From assembly GCA_002633005.1 (NCBI GenBank), contig NMRA01000103.1, forward strand, positions 837,612 to 901,611: DNA of 64,000 bases. The letters run 5' to 3'. The first letter of the stretch is position 1. Each line of letters opens with the position of its first letter. This document shows, piece after piece, positions 63,970 through 64,000 of this stretch. Source of the stretch: Phoronis australis (lineage: Eukaryota; Phoronida; Phoronidae). Made by a program: the position numbers and the translations under genes. The notes under the pieces were generated by a model. The model was given only the letters and a program-made list of their open reading frames with translations. It made no database searches and was not told the DNA's origin.

Positions 63970-64000
63970 CTACAGGAAAAATTCGAAACCTGACCAATGG

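Overview
The window is a piece of an animal genome. All convincing coding sequence lies on the minus strand and belongs to one giant gene whose start and stop both lie outside the window. It is cut into 77 short exons with GT/AG introns of about 0.1 to 2.1 kb. The non-coding sequence is AT-rich and carries minisatellites, foldback elements and interspersed repeats. This fits an invertebrate metazoan (for example a cephalochordate, mollusc, cnidarian or hemichordate); I cannot name the species from sequence alone.

The gene encodes an array of MAM domains (about 160 residues, four cysteines, secreted or cell-surface) with three LDL-receptor class A (LDLa) modules. The closest named group is the MAM and LDL-receptor class A domain-containing proteins (MALRD1-like). 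About 13.1 kb of coding sequence, roughly 4,380 residues, is visible: 24 complete MAM domains plus the first two thirds of a 25th. I number exons e1 to e77 and domains MAM1 to MAM25 in transcript order, from high to low coordinate. Each MAM is divided into segment A (Cys1, Cys2, FDW, TGP..DHT), segment B (Y-x-[YF]-[IL]-E, Cys3, FWYHMYG) and segment C (FEG, GDIAxDD, Cys4). Introns are almost always phase 1 before A, phase 1 between A and B and phase 0 between B and C, so the reading frame is continuous through all 77 exons.

The most interesting result is that the array is not a simple run of MAMs but a higher-order repeat of three. Triplets are MAM3-5, 6-8, 9-11, 12-14, 15-17, 18-20, 21-23, with MAM1-2 and MAM24-25 as partial triplets at the edges. 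The first member usually follows a Thr/Pro-rich linker or an LDLa module. The junction between second and third members usually has exactly five residues between Cys4 and Cys1, and four of these junctions have lost the intron. Four third members share a phase 1 intron after the YHMYG motif.

Layout: 64-37.4 kb, MAM1-11 with T/P linkers; 37.4-35.6 kb, a nearly exact duplication of one exon and its introns around a single N, probably an assembly artefact; 35.5-25.8 kb, MAM12-17; 25.1-14.6 kb, MAM18-20, each preceded by an LDLa module; 14.2-0 kb, MAM21-25. Introns hold a 35-bp and a 29-bp minisatellite, a tRNA-derived SINE in two copies, a perfect foldback element and several interspersed repeat families. 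No RNA gene, CRISPR array, promoter or second protein-coding gene could be supported.
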